12,527 bases of DNA from RUG100 sp034927505 (GTDB taxonomy: Bacteria; Bacillota; Clostridia; Peptostreptococcales; Anaerovoracaceae). A model generated the notes under the pieces. That model did no database searches. It was not told the origin of the DNA and saw only the letters and a list, made by a program, of their open reading frames with translations. Location of the stretch: assembly GCA_034927505.1 (NCBI GenBank), contig JAYFPY010000046.1:1-12527 (forward strand), written 5' to 3'. Numbering within the stretch: the first letter of the stretch is position 1; each line of letters begins with the position of its first letter. Of the stretch, positions 12,384 through 12,527 are shown one piece after another. The position numbers were made by a program, and so were the translations under genes.

Positions 12384-12527
12384 AATGGTTAATTGTAAAA
12401 TGAAATTGAACAACTGAAAAAAAGGTGATCCATAAAAGGATTCTCTGGTAGAATTAAGTTACTACATAAAACCTACTAAGGAGGTCACAATTATGGATCA
12501 GTTTAATTCTACTACATTTACACCTGA
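12384..12527 (+). mobile_element. IS 5' end, cut by window edge
   Basis: This is the second copy of the IS end, an inverted near-identical match to 4841-4983. The element begins near 12384, with the leader sequence ahead of a transposase gene. It carries a small stem ATTCT/AGAAT in the leader and the ribosome-binding site AAGGAGGT (12478-12485). Confidence 0.75.
12493..12527 (+). CDS. Transposase N-terminus (3' end beyond window)
   Basis: ATG 12493, 7 nt after AAGGAGGT, reads MDQFNSTTFTP and leaves the window. The same start, with one residue changed (Asn to Asp), occurs in the deleted copy at 4875. Two copies of this leader-plus-start in inverted orientation, with different flanks, show a mobile element. 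The N-terminus resembles IS30-type transposases from clostridia, but only 11 codons are visible. Confidence 0.5.
   Translation, partial: MDQFNSTTFTP

Overview
The window looks like the chromosome of an anaerobic, low-to-mid GC Gram-positive bacterium of the class Clostridia (Firmicutes). Supporting signs are strong AAGGAGG ribosome-binding sites, consensus sigma-A promoters, a lipoprotein signal, an NhaC-type antiporter, a 7TM diguanylate-cyclase-like protein and an IS whose ends occur twice. The genus cannot be fixed from the sequence alone.

Left part (1-2230): the window opens inside the C-terminal end of an Rhs/YD-repeat protein. It is followed by a membrane-anchored exported protein interrupted by an in-frame TGA, a beta-propeller-like lipoprotein, and the first 25 codons of a transposase. 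This resembles the eroded tail of a polymorphic-toxin (Rhs) locus. Next comes a tandem 32-bp repeat abutting a promoter, then an intact AAA+ ATPase with a C-terminal DUF4143 (PD-(D/E)XK-like) domain (2276-3628).

Middle (3620-5540): a minus-strand tRNA cluster (Asn-GTT, Leu-TAA, initiator fMet-CAT, transcribed in that order) has a strong promoter and a terminator. The last 28 nt of the fMet tRNA, plus its downstream terminator region, occur a second time 1,539 bp away. That copy is fused to a nitrilase-family gene lacking its N-terminus. Between the two copies lies an internally deleted IS end.

Right part (5541-12527): a membrane GGDEF protein with a degenerate GGAEF signature is followed by remnants of a MarR-MATE efflux operon. 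Then come a small antitoxin-like gene with a frameshifted zeta-toxin gene, a nitroreductase-like flavoprotein and an ArsR-like stub. On the minus strand lie an NhaC-family antiporter with a palindromic operator candidate and, upstream of it, a 578-residue regulator with two XRE-type helix-turn-helix domains and an unrecognised C-terminal region. The window ends in the 5' end of an IS that appears to interrupt another gene. The same IS end lies inverted at 4841-4983, so the two copies bracket about 7.4 kb.

Overall this is a gene graveyard between housekeeping items. At least seven loci are truncated, frameshifted or interrupted (Rhs, its neighbour, nitrilase, MarR, MATE, zeta toxin, ArsR), alongside transposase stubs. 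The genes that look intact are the lipoprotein, AAA+ ATPase, tRNAs, GGDEF protein (degenerate motif), antitoxin, nitroreductase, NhaC and the large regulator.
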